Origin: Streptomyces violaceusniger Tu 4113
GTDB taxonomy: Bacteria; Actinomycetota; Actinomycetes; Streptomycetales; Streptomycetaceae
NCBI RefSeq assembly: GCF_000147815.2
Contig: NC_015957.1
Location: 7,998,001 to 8,062,000, forward strand
DNA: 64,000 nt
Direction: 5' to 3'
In this document: positions 8,587-16,923 of the stretch, one piece after another
Layout of the letters: the number at the start of each line of letters is the position of its first letter
Numbering within the stretch: position 1 is the first letter of the stretch
Translations under genes and position numbers: made by a program
The notes under the pieces: generated by a model
What the model was told of the DNA's origin: nothing
What the model saw: only the letters and a program-made list of their open reading frames with translations
Databases searched by the model: none

Positions 8587-9246
8587 TTCCAGACTGACGG
8601 TCAGGTTGCACTCGGCGTGACTCGGTCCGGCCGTGGTGATTCGGACCGTGTCCTGCCGAGTGAGCCGTGGGGGCGGCCGCCGGTTCCACATGCGTGCGTC
8701 TGCGGAAGGACTACGTCCACCGCCCGGAGCACCAGCAACGGCACGACTGCGAGCACGGCAACGTGCACTGGTACTGCTGCGGCAATCCCTCTCGAAGCCC
8801 GGGCTGCCGGTGCCCTGTGGTCGCGCCAAGTGGCGGCGAAACAGCTCTACGAGATGATGTGGCCGCTTATCGAGCATCTATCCCATTAGCATGTATTATG
8901 CGGAGTCGCTCTCTGAACTGCTGTTAGGGACTCGGCCCCGGCGCGACGGGGTGTGCACCGGTTGGCGCGGGGAGTGCGCGTCGATGCCAGTAAGGGCTTG
9001 TTGTCTACTTGTTCAACGGGTCGGTGTATCGGTCAGCGAATGGCAGAGCCACGTCGAACGCGGATGCATGCCATACACAGCGGACAGTTACGGAAATATC
9101 CGCCTTTAGTAACATGAAGCGGCAGTCCTGGGTGCGGGCGCAGGAGTGCTCCACAGTGATGGTCCTCGGCCCGCTGGGGCCGGGAACCGCACCGCACGGC
9201 CGATTCCGGAAAAGGGCGCGGCCTGCATGTCTTGAGGGAGCGTCAC
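8587..9246. other. 660-base stretch without a supported gene
   Basis: A plus-strand frame at 8667-8927 reads as a short cysteine-rich peptide (HDCEHGNVHWYCCGNP) but has no ribosome site and no family I recognise. Bases 8880-9115 are less GC-rich than the surroundings, which suggests non-coding or foreign DNA. The right end must contain the promoter of the lamin-tail gene. Confidence 0.35.
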
Positions 9247-9594
9247 ATGTCTGCTTCTGCCATCACCCGTCGCATGACGGCCGCCGCGCTCGCCGCCGGC
9301 GCCCTGGTCGGCGCCGTCAGCGTTTCCGCCTCAGCCGACGACCACCTGGGCCGTCACCGCCACTGGCCCCACCACTCCGCGGTCGTGATCAGTGGCGTGC
9401 AGGCCGACAGCCCCGGCTGGGACGACGGCTCCAACCGCTCGCTGAACGCCGAGTGGGTCGAGGTCACCAACACGTCCCGCCGCGGCATCAGCCTGGAAGG
9501 CTGGACCCTGCGCAACGCCGACGGCGACCGCTACCGCTTGACCTGCACGCCGAAGCTCTTGATGAACTCCCCCGAGCCCCTCACCGTCCGGTAA
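9247..9594 (+). CDS. Secreted lamin-tail-domain protein with replaced 3' end
   Basis: 115 residues from the ATG at 9247, 5 bases after GAGGGAG. A Sec signal peptide (residues 1-30, AAALAAGALVGAVSVSASA) is followed by the start of a lamin tail domain: VVISGVQADSPGWDD, LNAEWVEVTNTSRRGISLEG and WTLRNADGDRYRL. The domain needs about 50 more residues with a WDN-type strand, but after about 9540 the sequence changes to TCTPKLL.. and stops. The break coincides with the 3' end of a protein-like minus frame (..GEFIKSFGVQVKR, stop at 9531-9533), so a recombination junction is likely. The product is probably non-functional. Confidence 0.7.
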   Translation: MSASAITRRMTAAALAAGALVGAVSVSASADDHLGRHRHWPHHSAVVISGVQADSPGWDDGSNRSLNAEWVEVTNTSRRGISLEGWTLRNADGDRYRLTCTPKLLMNSPEPLTVR

Positions 9595-9755
9595 CTCCGG
9601 CCGCCCCGCACTCGCCATGTCCCATCACCTCCGCCGCGCCGACCGCAGGTCACGGCCGACAACCCCGACACCAAACCCGCCGCGCCCCTACAGACACGCT
9701 CCGTGGTTGCGCGCTTCCTGGTCAGGCTAGGCACGTCCCCGCAAGGCTCGTGCCC

Positions 9756-10271
9756 ATGACGAGCGAAAATGCCCTCTCACGAGGTACGCCGCAGGGACAA
9801 CCAACGCCCGCACCCGGTGAGTTCGCCATGCGCTTCACCTCGACTCCGCGCGGTGCGCGCCTCGCTCGGCGGCTCGTGTCGCACCGGCTCGCCCAGTGGG
9901 GCTACCCGTACGATTCCGGCCCCAACGAGACCACGACCCTGATCGCCAGCGAGCTGGCCGCCAATGCCGTACGCCACGGCCGCGTCCCGGGGCGGGACTT
10001 CCACGTACGGCTGACGGCACCCTTGGACGACGCCCCCGGGACGATCCGTATCGAGGTGTCGGACACGCGTACCGAGAAGCGGCCCACGCTCACCGCCGCC
10101 GCACCCGACGCCGAAACCGGACGCGGTCTGTATCTCGTCTCGCGGCTCGCCGAGCGCTGGGCGGTCGGACCCCGGTCCGGCGGCGGGCCCGGGAAGACCG
10201 TGTGGGCCGAGATCGCGACCGAGCACAAACCCGGGTCAGACCCGGGCCCGCTCCAGCGCCCGCACGGCTAG
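9756..10271 (+). CDS. RsbW-like ATP-binding protein (HATPase_c_2)
   Basis: 171 residues. After about 30 polar residues comes a GHKL-type ATPase domain with the N-box ELAANAVRHG near residue 70 and the G-box ETGRGLYLVSRLAERW near residue 125. Streptomyces encode dozens of such single-domain anti-sigma/anti-anti-sigma kinases, many of them orphans. No sigma factor or STAS partner lies nearby. The start at 9756 has only a weak AAGG upstream. Its last 36 bases overlap the 3' end of the convergent TetR gene. Confidence 0.82.
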   Translation: MTSENALSRGTPQGQPTPAPGEFAMRFTSTPRGARLARRLVSHRLAQWGYPYDSGPNETTTLIASELAANAVRHGRVPGRDFHVRLTAPLDDAPGTIRIEVSDTRTEKRPTLTAAAPDAETGRGLYLVSRLAERWAVGPRSGGGPGKTVWAEIATEHKPGSDPGPLQRPHG

Positions 10272-10811
10272 CCGCCGCGCGATGCCTACCGCGTCGGCGA
10301 CCACCGACAGCCCGTTCAGCACCGTGGCGCCCTCGTGGAGCAGCAGCAGCTCGTCCGCAAGTTCGTCGGGGGCCGTCACGCCCGCCTCCTCGCACAGTTG
10401 CCGCAGATATCCGCGCAGCCATCGTTTCTGGTCGGCGATCACCTGCCGGGCCGGATGCCCGGCGTCCGGCAGTTCGGCCGCCGCGTTCACGAAACCGCAG
10501 CCGCGCGGGTTCTCGCGGGCCACCCAAAGCGCGAGCGCGTCGAACGTGGCCAGGGCGCGGTCCGCCGGGGGCGACTTCTCGACCTCGGCGGTGAGCCACG
10601 CCCGCCACCGCTCATCGCGCTCCCGCAGATACGCGGCGACCAGGGCCTCCTTGGAGCCGAACCGGTCGTACAGCGTCTTCTTCGTGACGCCGGAGCGCTT
10701 GGCGATGAGATCCACGCCGACCGCGTTGATCCCCTGCCCGTAGAACAGCTCGGCGGCGGCGTCGAGGATGCGGCGCGCGGCCGGGGTGAGCACTCCCGTG
10801 GGCGCTTCCAT
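10236..10811 (-). CDS. TetR-family transcriptional regulator
   Basis: 191 residues. The N-terminal helix-turn-helix is canonical (ILDAAAELFYGQGINAVGVD, then GVTKKTLYDRFGSKEALVAAYL at residues 40-60). The C-terminal ligand domain (LALWVARENPRGCGFVNAAAE) is of the type found in YcdC-like efflux and stress repressors. It is divergent from an EamA exporter, and a 19-bp inverted repeat lies between them, so control of the exporter and of itself is likely. GGAGG lies 7 bases before the ATG. Confidence 0.9.
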   Translation of the reverse strand: MEAPTGVLTPAARRILDAAAELFYGQGINAVGVDLIAKRSGVTKKTLYDRFGSKEALVAAYLRERDERWRAWLTAEVEKSPPADRALATFDALALWVARENPRGCGFVNAAAELPDAGHPARQVIADQKRWLRGYLRQLCEEAGVTAPDELADELLLLHEGATVLNGLSVVADAVGIARRLAVRALERARV

Positions 10812-10835
10812 GCCGTGATCACCTCCGGGTCGGGG

Positions 10836-10893
10836 TTGACGTATATACCGATCTGTTTAGTCTAGTGGATGAGGGACTAAACAGATCGGTATA
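10836..10893. promoter_or_regulatory. Divergent control region: two 19-bp inverted arms with overlapping promoter
   Basis: TATACCGATCTGTTTAGTC at 10844-10862 and its exact reverse complement at 10875-10893 are separated by 12 bases. On the plus strand TTGACG (10836) and TAGTCT (10858) are 16 bases apart, a plausible promoter for the exporter that the left arm overlaps. This would let TetR block transcription both ways. Confidence 0.7.
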
Positions 10894-10928
10894 CCCGGAG
10901 CAGACCCCAACCGGAACGAGGACATCCC

Positions 10929-11876
10929 ATGCCCGTCAGCGCCGCCGTCACCGCCATCGGCCTCGTCGTCATGTGGAGCTCCGGCTTCATCGGAGCCGAG
11001 CTCGGCACCCGGGAGGCCCCCGCCGACACCCTGCTGATGTGGCGCTTCCTCGCCGCGGCGGCGATCTTGGGGGGCGCCTGGGCGCTGTTCAGGCGCCGCC
11101 GATTGCGCCCACGCGCCCTGGCCGAGCAGGCGGCGATCGGGGCGCTCTCGCAGGGCGGCTATCTCGGCGGGATCGTCTGGGCGGTCGGGCTCGGCGTGCC
11201 GTCCGGCACCGCCGCGCTGATCGCCGCGTTGCAGCCGCTCGCGGCCGGCGCGCTGGCCGGGCGGCTGCTCGGGGAGACGGTCAGCCCGCGCCAGTGGGCG
11301 GGGCTGACCATCGGGCTCGGCGGGGTCGCGCTGGTCGTCCAGGGCGATCTGTCGGCGGGCCCGACCGCCGCGCCGACCTGGGCGTACGGGCTGCCCTTCG
11401 CCGCCATGGCGGCGCTGCTGGCCGCGAGCTTCCTCGAACGCAGGGCGCGGGCGCCGCTCGCCCCCGTGGACGCCATACCGCTCCACTGCCTCGTCAGCGC
11501 CGTACTGTTCACCGGGGTCGCCCTCGTCGGGGGCCATGCCGCGCCCCCGACGGGCGGGGGCTTCTGGGCCGCGGTGGCGTGGACGGTGCTGCTCTCCACG
11601 GTCGGCGGGTACGGCTTCTACTGGCTGAGCCTGCGCCGCAACGGCGTCACCGGCACCAGCGCGCTGATCTACCTCACGCCCCCGACCACTCTGGTGTGGG
11701 CCTACGCGATGTTCGGGGACGCCCCCGGGTGGACCGCCCTCGCGGGCATGGCGGTGTGCGTGATCGGCGTGACGGCCGCCACCGTGCGCCGCCGCCCCGA
11801 TCGGTCGGCGCGACTCGCGGAGGAGCCGGTCCGCGATCGGGCGGTGCCGCGGGTCCCGGCCGAATGGGCCGAATAG
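10929..11876 (+). CDS. EamA/DMT-family transporter
   Basis: 315 residues with about ten hydrophobic segments in two EamA repeats: the first begins AIGLVVMWSSGFIGAELG, and the second near residue 145 begins PTWAYGLPFAAMAALLAASF. The family exports metabolites or drugs across the plasma membrane using ion gradients; the substrate is unknown. Residues GVTGTSALIYLTPPTTLVWAY are the typical second-repeat helix. It is probably induced when the divergent TetR releases the shared operator. The last codons fall in a 9-bp tandem repeat that also contains the stop. Confidence 0.9.
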   Translation: MPVSAAVTAIGLVVMWSSGFIGAELGTREAPADTLLMWRFLAAAAILGGAWALFRRRRLRPRALAEQAAIGALSQGGYLGGIVWAVGLGVPSGTAALIAALQPLAAGALAGRLLGETVSPRQWAGLTIGLGGVALVVQGDLSAGPTAAPTWAYGLPFAAMAALLAASFLERRARAPLAPVDAIPLHCLVSAVLFTGVALVGGHAAPPTGGGFWAAVAWTVLLSTVGGYGFYWLSLRRNGVTGTSALIYLTPPTTLVWAYAMFGDAPGWTALAGMAVCVIGVTAATVRRRPDRSARLAEEPVRDRAVPRVPAEWAE

Positions 11877-11902
11877 GCCGAACAGGCCGAACAGGCCGAG
11901 TA
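11858..11902 (+). repeat. 9-bp tandem repeat across a stop codon
   Basis: Five near-identical copies of GGCCGAAYA run through the final WAE codons and TAG stop of the EamA gene into the intergenic space. Copy number changes would move or add residues only downstream of the stop. Confidence 0.75.
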
Positions 11903-12017
11903 GCGCGCGGCGCGACGCGTCCGGCAGACCTCACGGGCGATCGCGGCAGGGCAGGTCTTGACGGAAGTCAGACGCAGGTCAAGGAACCGTAAAGCGGGGA
12001 CGTTCGTTACCCCGGGC

Positions 12018-13244
12018 ATGACCGCTATGACACCCGGCTCGAACCTCCCCCTCTCCGTCGCGCGCGTGGCGGTTGACGTCACCGCTCCGGTGCGGCTCGA
12101 CGTATCGGGCCTGCTGCTCACCGCCAACGGCAAGGTGCGCTCCGACGACGACTTCGTCTTCTACAACCAGCCCGCAGGACCCGGGGTGACCCATCGCGCC
12201 GGGGCGGCGGGCGCGGGCGACACCATCACGGTGGACACCGCCGCCGTCCCCGCCGACATCGAGAAGATCGTGGTGACCGCGAGCCTGGACGCCGCGGGAG
12301 CGACGTTCGCGGGCACCGAGCCGACCGCCACCGTGCGCGGCGCCGACGACGGCGCGGTGATCGCCTCCTTCACCCCGCCGCAGCTGGGCAACGAGACCGC
12401 GCTGGTGATCGTGGAGGTCTACCGGCGCAATGGGGCGTGGAAGGTGCGCGCGGTCGGACAGGGGTATGCCAACGGTCTGGCGGGCATCGCCACCGACTTC
12501 GGGGTGTCGGTCGAGGAGCCCGCCGCGCCTGCCGCCCCCGCCGCCCAGGCGCCGGCCCCGCCGAGCGGCCCGCCCGCCGGTTTCCAGCCCCCGCCGCCCA
12601 TGCCGACCGCCCCGCCGGCCGCCGCACCGGCCGCGCCGCCCGCCGCCGCCCCGGCCCCGGCCACCGGGAAGATCAACCTGGACAAGGGCCGCGTCAGCCT
12701 GCAGAAGAACCAGACGGTGTCCCTGGTCAAGGGCGGCCGCCCGTTGCTCAGCTCCGTGAGGATGGGCCTGGGCTGGGAGCCCGCCTTCCGCGGCAAGGAC
12801 ATCGACCTGGACGCGTCCGTGATCGCCTTCGGTGTCGACCGTAAGAAGATCGACGCCTGCTTCTTCGGCAAGCTGGCCATCCTCAACGGCGCCATTCAGC
12901 ACTCCGGCGACAACCTCACCGGTGAGGGCGGAGGCGACGACGAGTCCATCACCGTCCACCTCGGCGGCCTCCCGCCCGAGGTCACCGCCCTGGTCTTCAC
13001 GGTCAACTCCTTCTCCGGCCAGAAGTTCACCGATGTGGCCAAGGCGTACTGCCGCCTGCTCGACGCCCAGTCCGGCGAGGAGCTGGTCCGCTTCGACCTC
13101 ACCCACGCCGAGCCGCGCACGGGCGTGATGATGGCGAAGCTGATCAAGCAGTTCTCGGGCGAGTGGGAGATGACCGCGATGGGTGAGTACGTGGATTCAC
13201 GCACCGTGCGCGGCATGGCCAAGCCCGCTGGCAAGGCCCTCTGA
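12018..13244 (+). CDS. Two-domain TerD-family protein
   Basis: About 408 residues. The first TerD/calcium-binding stress domain covers residues 4-165: PGSNLPLS, SDDDFVFYNQP, DKIEKIV-type strand DIEKIVVTASLD and YRRNGAWKVRAVGQGY. A Pro/Ala-rich linker covers about 175-225. A second TerD-like domain follows (KINLDKGRVSLQKNQTVSLV, LGWEPAFRGKDIDLDASVIA, DDESITVHLGGLPPEV). TerD proteins bind calcium and are linked to tellurite, phage and oxidative-stress resistance; tandem forms are common in Streptomyces. The second domain keeps the DIDLDAS acidic site. No other ter gene adjoins it. An ATG at 12027 is an alternative start. Confidence 0.88.
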   Translation: MTAMTPGSNLPLSVARVAVDVTAPVRLDVSGLLLTANGKVRSDDDFVFYNQPAGPGVTHRAGAAGAGDTITVDTAAVPADIEKIVVTASLDAAGATFAGTEPTATVRGADDGAVIASFTPPQLGNETALVIVEVYRRNGAWKVRAVGQGYANGLAGIATDFGVSVEEPAAPAAPAAQAPAPPSGPPAGFQPPPPMPTAPPAAAPAAPPAAAPAPATGKINLDKGRVSLQKNQTVSLVKGGRPLLSSVRMGLGWEPAFRGKDIDLDASVIAFGVDRKKIDACFFGKLAILNGAIQHSGDNLTGEGGGDDESITVHLGGLPPEVTALVFTVNSFSGQKFTDVAKAYCRLLDAQSGEELVRFDLTHAEPRTGVMMAKLIKQFSGEWEMTAMGEYVDSRTVRGMAKPAGKAL

Positions 13245-13277
13245 GGATCGCTCGGAGCGCCGAAAGGCGACCCACTG

Positions 13278-13300
13278 TTCTATTAGTTCTTGTATTAGAA
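13278..13300. promoter_or_regulatory. Candidate operator/promoter of the toxin-antitoxin unit
   Basis: An AT-rich 23-base stretch carries the imperfect dyad TTCTATTA..TATTAGAA immediately before the GGAG and ATG of the antitoxin gene. Autorepression by the antitoxin at such a site is usual for the family; here it is inferred. Confidence 0.45.
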
Positions 13301-13307
13301 TGGAGAC

Positions 13308-13586
13308 ATGAACGAGGAAGCCACTTACGGAGTCGGCGAAGGGCCGGCCTCGAACGTCTCGGTGAGTCTGCACGCGGGCAACATCGCGGCCGTGCGTGCG
13401 CGGGTCGGCAAGCGCGGATTCTCCGCCTACGTCGACGCAGCCGTACAACGGCAGATTGAAAGGGACAATCTCGCCGAGCTGACTGCGGCATATGAGGCCG
13501 AACACGGGCCGCTGAGCCGTGCCGAGGTCGACACGGCGCGGGCACTCCTCCGCGGGGATGAGCCCGCCTCCAAGACCGCCGCCTGA
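13308..13586 (+). CDS. VapB-like antitoxin
   Basis: 92 residues. The N-terminal half (NVSVSLHAGNIAAVRARVG, then FSAYVDAAVQRQIERDNLAEL) looks like a ribbon-helix-helix strand followed by helices. The C-terminal tail is acidic and polar, as expected for a toxin-wrapping segment. GGAG precedes the ATG by 4 bases. Its TGA overlaps the ATG of the PIN toxin by one base, so the pair is translationally coupled. Family naming is by context because antitoxins diverge quickly. Confidence 0.8.
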   Translation: MNEEATYGVGEGPASNVSVSLHAGNIAAVRARVGKRGFSAYVDAAVQRQIERDNLAELTAAYEAEHGPLSRAEVDTARALLRGDEPASKTAA

Positions 13587-13984
13587 TGGGACAAGGCGGC
13601 ACCCTGGTACTGGACAGCGAGGGGCTGTCCAAAGCCGTCCTCAACGACGATCGCGTGATGGCGCTCATCCGTGGCGCCGAGGAAGAAGACATGAGAGTGG
13701 TGGTGAGCGTCCTGACTCTCGTGGAAGCTCACCACCGCCGAGTGAACGGCGCGCGCTTCCGGTGGGTTGTGTCCCGGCTCACGGTCGAGCCGGTCACCGA
13801 GGACATCGGCCGGGGAGCGATCGATCTCCTCGCGGAAGCAGGTCTGCACGGGCACAAGTACGCCATCGACGCGGTGGTGGCCGCCACCACACGGCGCGCC
13901 CCCTCACCTCAGGTGATGCTCACCTCGGATCCCGAGGACATGCGCATGCTCTGCGAGGGCCGCGTACGCATCGTCAAGGTCTGA
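13586..13984 (+). CDS. PIN-domain toxin (VapC-like ribonuclease)
   Basis: 132 residues, the usual size. The four acidic positions of a PIN nuclease are visible: Asp10 (LVLDSEGL), Glu47 (LTLVEAHH), Asp95 (YAIDAVVAA) and Asp115 (LTSDPEDM). They bind metal for RNA cleavage, normally of tRNA or rRNA. No lesion is visible. The last 81 bases overlap the 3' end of the convergent oxidoreductase gene, an unusually long overlap. Confidence 0.87.
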   Translation: MGQGGTLVLDSEGLSKAVLNDDRVMALIRGAEEEDMRVVVSVLTLVEAHHRRVNGARFRWVVSRLTVEPVTEDIGRGAIDLLAEAGLHGHKYAIDAVVAATTRRAPSPQVMLTSDPEDMRMLCEGRVRIVKV

Positions 13985-15031
13985 GCCCGCCGCGCACGGC
14001 TCCGCCTCTGTGGATGCGGTGGACAGCCCCATCACGCGGGCCAGGCGCCGGTAGGAATCCAGCAGGGCCTCGCGGTCGTAGGTGCTCGTCGTGATCAGCA
14101 CCTCGTCGGCGTCGCTGCGCTCGATCAGCTCGTCGAGCGCGGCGGCGACCTCGTCCTCCGTGCCGTACAACTGGCCGCGCAGGCCCCGCTCGTAGAAGCC
14201 GCGCTCCTTCTCGGTCATCTCCCGGGCCTCGATCTCCGAAGCGGGAGCCAGCGGCGGGAAGGCGCCGTGGGTGCGGGAGTAGGCCATCGCCCATGCCTCG
14301 GGGAGCAGCAGCCTGCGGGCCTCTTCCGCCGTGCCGGCGACCGCGACATTGCCCGAGACGACGACGTACGGGGCGGAGGACCACGCCGAGGGGCGGAAGC
14401 CCGCGCGGTAGCGGTCGATCGCGCGCAGCATCTCGTCCCGGCCCCGCAGATCGCCGATCACCAGGGACAGCCCGGCCCGCGCCGCCAGCTCCGCGCCCGC
14501 GCCGGTGGCCAGGACGAAGACTGGCAGCCGCAGCCCCTCCGCCGGGTGGGCGTGGACCTGGGGGTAGGCGCCCTGCTCGCCGGTGAACCAGCCGAGCAGC
14601 TCGTCCAGTTGGGCGCCGAAGTCCTGCGCGGCGTCCTTCTCGGTGCCCAGGGCGCGGCGGATGCCGTCGGTGAAGCCGACGGAGCGGCCCAGGCCCATGT
14701 CGATCCGGCCCGGGAAGAGGGATTCGAGCACCCCGAACTGCTCCGCCACCACCAGCGGGCGGTGGTTCGGCAGCATCACGCCGCCCGTGCCCACCCGGAT
14801 GCGGACCGTCGCCGCCGCGACGGCGGACGCCAGCACCGTGGGCGCCGAACCGGCGACGCCGGGCACGCTGTGGTGCTCGGAGACCCAGAAGCGGTGATAG
14901 CCGAGAGCCTCGGCCTGCTGGGCGAACCGTACGGTGTCGCGCAGCGCCTGCGACCGCTCCCGGCCCTGGCGGGTGCGGGAGCGGTCCAGGATGGAGAAGG
15001 GGGTGGTGCGCAGGCGTGAGGTCACCCTCAC
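13904..15031 (-). CDS. LLM-class flavin-dependent oxidoreductase
   Basis: About 375 residues of the bacterial-luciferase-like TIM barrel. Signatures are LRTTPFSILDRSRTRQG at the start, RFWVSEHHS, IRVGTGGVMLPNHRPLVVAE, GRIDMGLGRSVG and a C-terminal VLITTSTYD. The group uses F420 or FMN; the cofactor cannot be decided here. An upstream ATG at 15079 would add a Gly/Pro-rich leader that family members lack, so a GTG at 15031 or 15025 is more likely. The C-terminus extends about 27 residues into DNA that also encodes the end of the PIN toxin on the other strand. Confidence 0.88.
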   Translation of the reverse strand: MRVTSRLRTTPFSILDRSRTRQGRERSQALRDTVRFAQQAEALGYHRFWVSEHHSVPGVAGSAPTVLASAVAAATVRIRVGTGGVMLPNHRPLVVAEQFGVLESLFPGRIDMGLGRSVGFTDGIRRALGTEKDAAQDFGAQLDELLGWFTGEQGAYPQVHAHPAEGLRLPVFVLATGAGAELAARAGLSLVIGDLRGRDEMLRAIDRYRAGFRPSAWSSAPYVVVSGNVAVAGTAEEARRLLLPEAWAMAYSRTHGAFPPLAPASEIEAREMTEKERGFYERGLRGQLYGTEDEVAAALDELIERSDADEVLITTSTYDREALLDSYRRLARVMGLSTASTEAEPCAAGSDLDDAYAALAEHAHVLGIRGEHHLR

Positions 15032-15099
15032 GTCAACGCATCCCCCGGCCGGGAGGATTCCCCCCGGCCCTGTCGTCACTTCGGCCTGATCGACCTGCG

Positions 15100-16557
15100 T
15101 CAGCGCTGGCGGCGCCAGGGGCCGGTGATCGCGAGCATGATGCCCGGCACCTGGATGTTGGCGAACAGCGTCGATCCGTCGGGCGAGAAGACCACGCCGG
15201 TGAACTCGCTGAACTCCGGCTTCTCCGCCGTGCCGATGTTCAGGTCGTTGCGCGCGATCGGGTACGTCCGGCCGTCCTCGGTGGCGCCGAAGAGGTGCTG
15301 GATGCCCTCGCCGTCCTCGGCGATGACCAGACCGCCGTACGGCGAGACGGTGATGTTGTCCGGGCCGTCGAAGGCGCCGTCCTTCGACGGGTCGGGGTTG
15401 ACGCCGAGCAGCACCTTGAGGGTGAGGGTGCGGCGCTTGGGGTCGTAGAACCAGACCTGGCCGTCGTGCTGGACCGGGCTCTCCTCACGGGCGAACGAGG
15501 AGACGATGTACGCGCCGCCGTCGGCCCACCACATGCCCTCGAGCTTGCGCGCCCGGGTGATCTCGCCGTCCTTGAACTGCTTGCGCACCGACACGGACTT
15601 CGCGTCGCGGTCCGGCACCGGCTCCCAGTCCACGCCGTAGACCGTGCCGGTCTTGGTGGCGCGGGACAGGTCGTCCACGAAGTTGCCGCCCGAGTCGTAG
15701 CACTTGGGCGCCTGGAGCACGCCCGCGTCGTCCTTGAGCGTGTGGAGCTTGCCGCGGCCGTGCTCGAAGCCGTGCGGCGGCGCCCAGCGGTAGAGGAGCC
15801 CGTTCGGGCCGGAGGCGTCCTCGGTGAGGTAGAGGTGACCGCGCTTGGGGTCCACGACGACGGCCTCGTGGGCGTACCGGCCCAGAGCCTTGATCGGCTT
15901 CGGGTCGCGGTTGGCCTTACGGTCGTGCGGGTCGACCTCGAAGACGTAGCCGTGGTCCTTGGTCATGCCGTGCTGGCCGGCCTTGTCCTCGGTCTCCTCG
16001 CAGGTCAGCCAGGTGCCCCAGGGGGTGCGGCCACCGGCGCAGTTGGTGGCGGTGCCCGCGATGCCGACCCACTCGGTGACATGGTCGCCGTGCTTGGAGA
16101 CCTCGACGACGGTGCAGCCACCGGAGGCCGCCGGGTCGTAGACCAGCCCCTCGATCAGCGGGACCGGGTGCGGCCAGTCGCTGCGGGGACCGGCCAGCTC
16201 GTGGTTGTTGACCAGCAGCGTCGCACCGCGCGAGCCCTCGAAGGTGGCGGTGCCGTCGTGGTTGGACGGGGTGGACTCGCCGGACTCCAGCTTCGTCTCA
16301 CCGGTGCGGGTGATGATCTTGTAGCGGAACCCCTTGGGCAGCGCCAGGATGCCCTTGGGGTCCTCGACGAGCGGACCGTAGCCGAGCGACGCGCCGCCGT
16401 GACCATGGTGGCCCGCGACGCCCGCGTCGCCCGCGTCGGTCGCCTCAGCGGCGAGCGCGCCGGGGGCGGTGGCGAGCACCCCCGCGCTTCCGACCAGGGC
16501 TACCCCGGCCCCGGCGGACGCGGAACGCTTCGCGAAGTCTCTTCGGCTGAGCGACAT
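15100..16557 (-). CDS. PhoX-type alkaline phosphatase (DUF839), Tat-secreted
   Basis: 485 residues. A twin-arginine signal (SRRDFAKRSASAGAGVALVG, cleavage near ALA-A about residue 36) directs the folded protein outside the cell. The mature part has the PhoX beta-propeller features LLVNNHE, TPWGTWLTCEE, GRYAHEAVVVDP, YLTEDA, FDGPDNITVSPYGGL and FTGVVFSPDGSTLFANIQ. PhoX uses iron and calcium to release phosphate from monoesters. A His/Gly-rich stretch follows the signal. A candidate PHO box lies upstream, which fits induction by PhoP under phosphate limitation. Confidence 0.9.
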   Translation of the reverse strand: MSLSRRDFAKRSASAGAGVALVGSAGVLATAPGALAAEATDAGDAGVAGHHGHGGASLGYGPLVEDPKGILALPKGFRYKIITRTGETKLESGESTPSNHDGTATFEGSRGATLLVNNHELAGPRSDWPHPVPLIEGLVYDPAASGGCTVVEVSKHGDHVTEWVGIAGTATNCAGGRTPWGTWLTCEETEDKAGQHGMTKDHGYVFEVDPHDRKANRDPKPIKALGRYAHEAVVVDPKRGHLYLTEDASGPNGLLYRWAPPHGFEHGRGKLHTLKDDAGVLQAPKCYDSGGNFVDDLSRATKTGTVYGVDWEPVPDRDAKSVSVRKQFKDGEITRARKLEGMWWADGGAYIVSSFAREESPVQHDGQVWFYDPKRRTLTLKVLLGVNPDPSKDGAFDGPDNITVSPYGGLVIAEDGEGIQHLFGATEDGRTYPIARNDLNIGTAEKPEFSEFTGVVFSPDGSTLFANIQVPGIMLAITGPWRRQR

Positions 16558-16615
16558 GTCTTCTCCTGAACGCAGGATGGTGTCCTCCGACTGCGGCCAT
16601 ACGTTCCCGTCCCAG

Positions 16616-16633
16616 CCCGAACATCAGTTGAAC
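16616..16633 (-). promoter_or_regulatory. Candidate PHO box upstream of phoX-like gene
   Basis: On the minus strand GTTCAAC is followed after 4 bases by GTTCGGG, an 11-base-period direct repeat resembling the GTTCACC repeats bound by Streptomyces PhoP. It lies about 60-76 bases before the start of the PhoX gene. Confidence 0.55.
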
Positions 16634-16923
16634 GGAGCGCGACATCAAGGGACGAATGACCGCCGACCCCTTATACGGAGCGTAGGCCGATACGGCTCTG
16701 GGCAGCGCTCAACTTTCCGGCCACGCGGCGGGGGCGGGCCCCTCGCGGGCCCGGCGCCCTACGAGGGGTCCGGCGCGGCGGACGGGCGTGCCGCCCGGCG
16801 GCACGCCCGTCCAGCGGGCAGACGCCCGCACCGGGCCGCGACACGCAAGCGCCACGCGGGCCCCGGGACGGGGCCAGCCCCGCCCACGTCCGCGCCCGCG
16901 TCGGGGTGCGCCCGACGGATCTT

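Noticed and set aside
8667..8927. 86-residue cysteine-rich protein
   Set aside because: No ribosome site, no known family and odd composition; described only in the gene-free entry.
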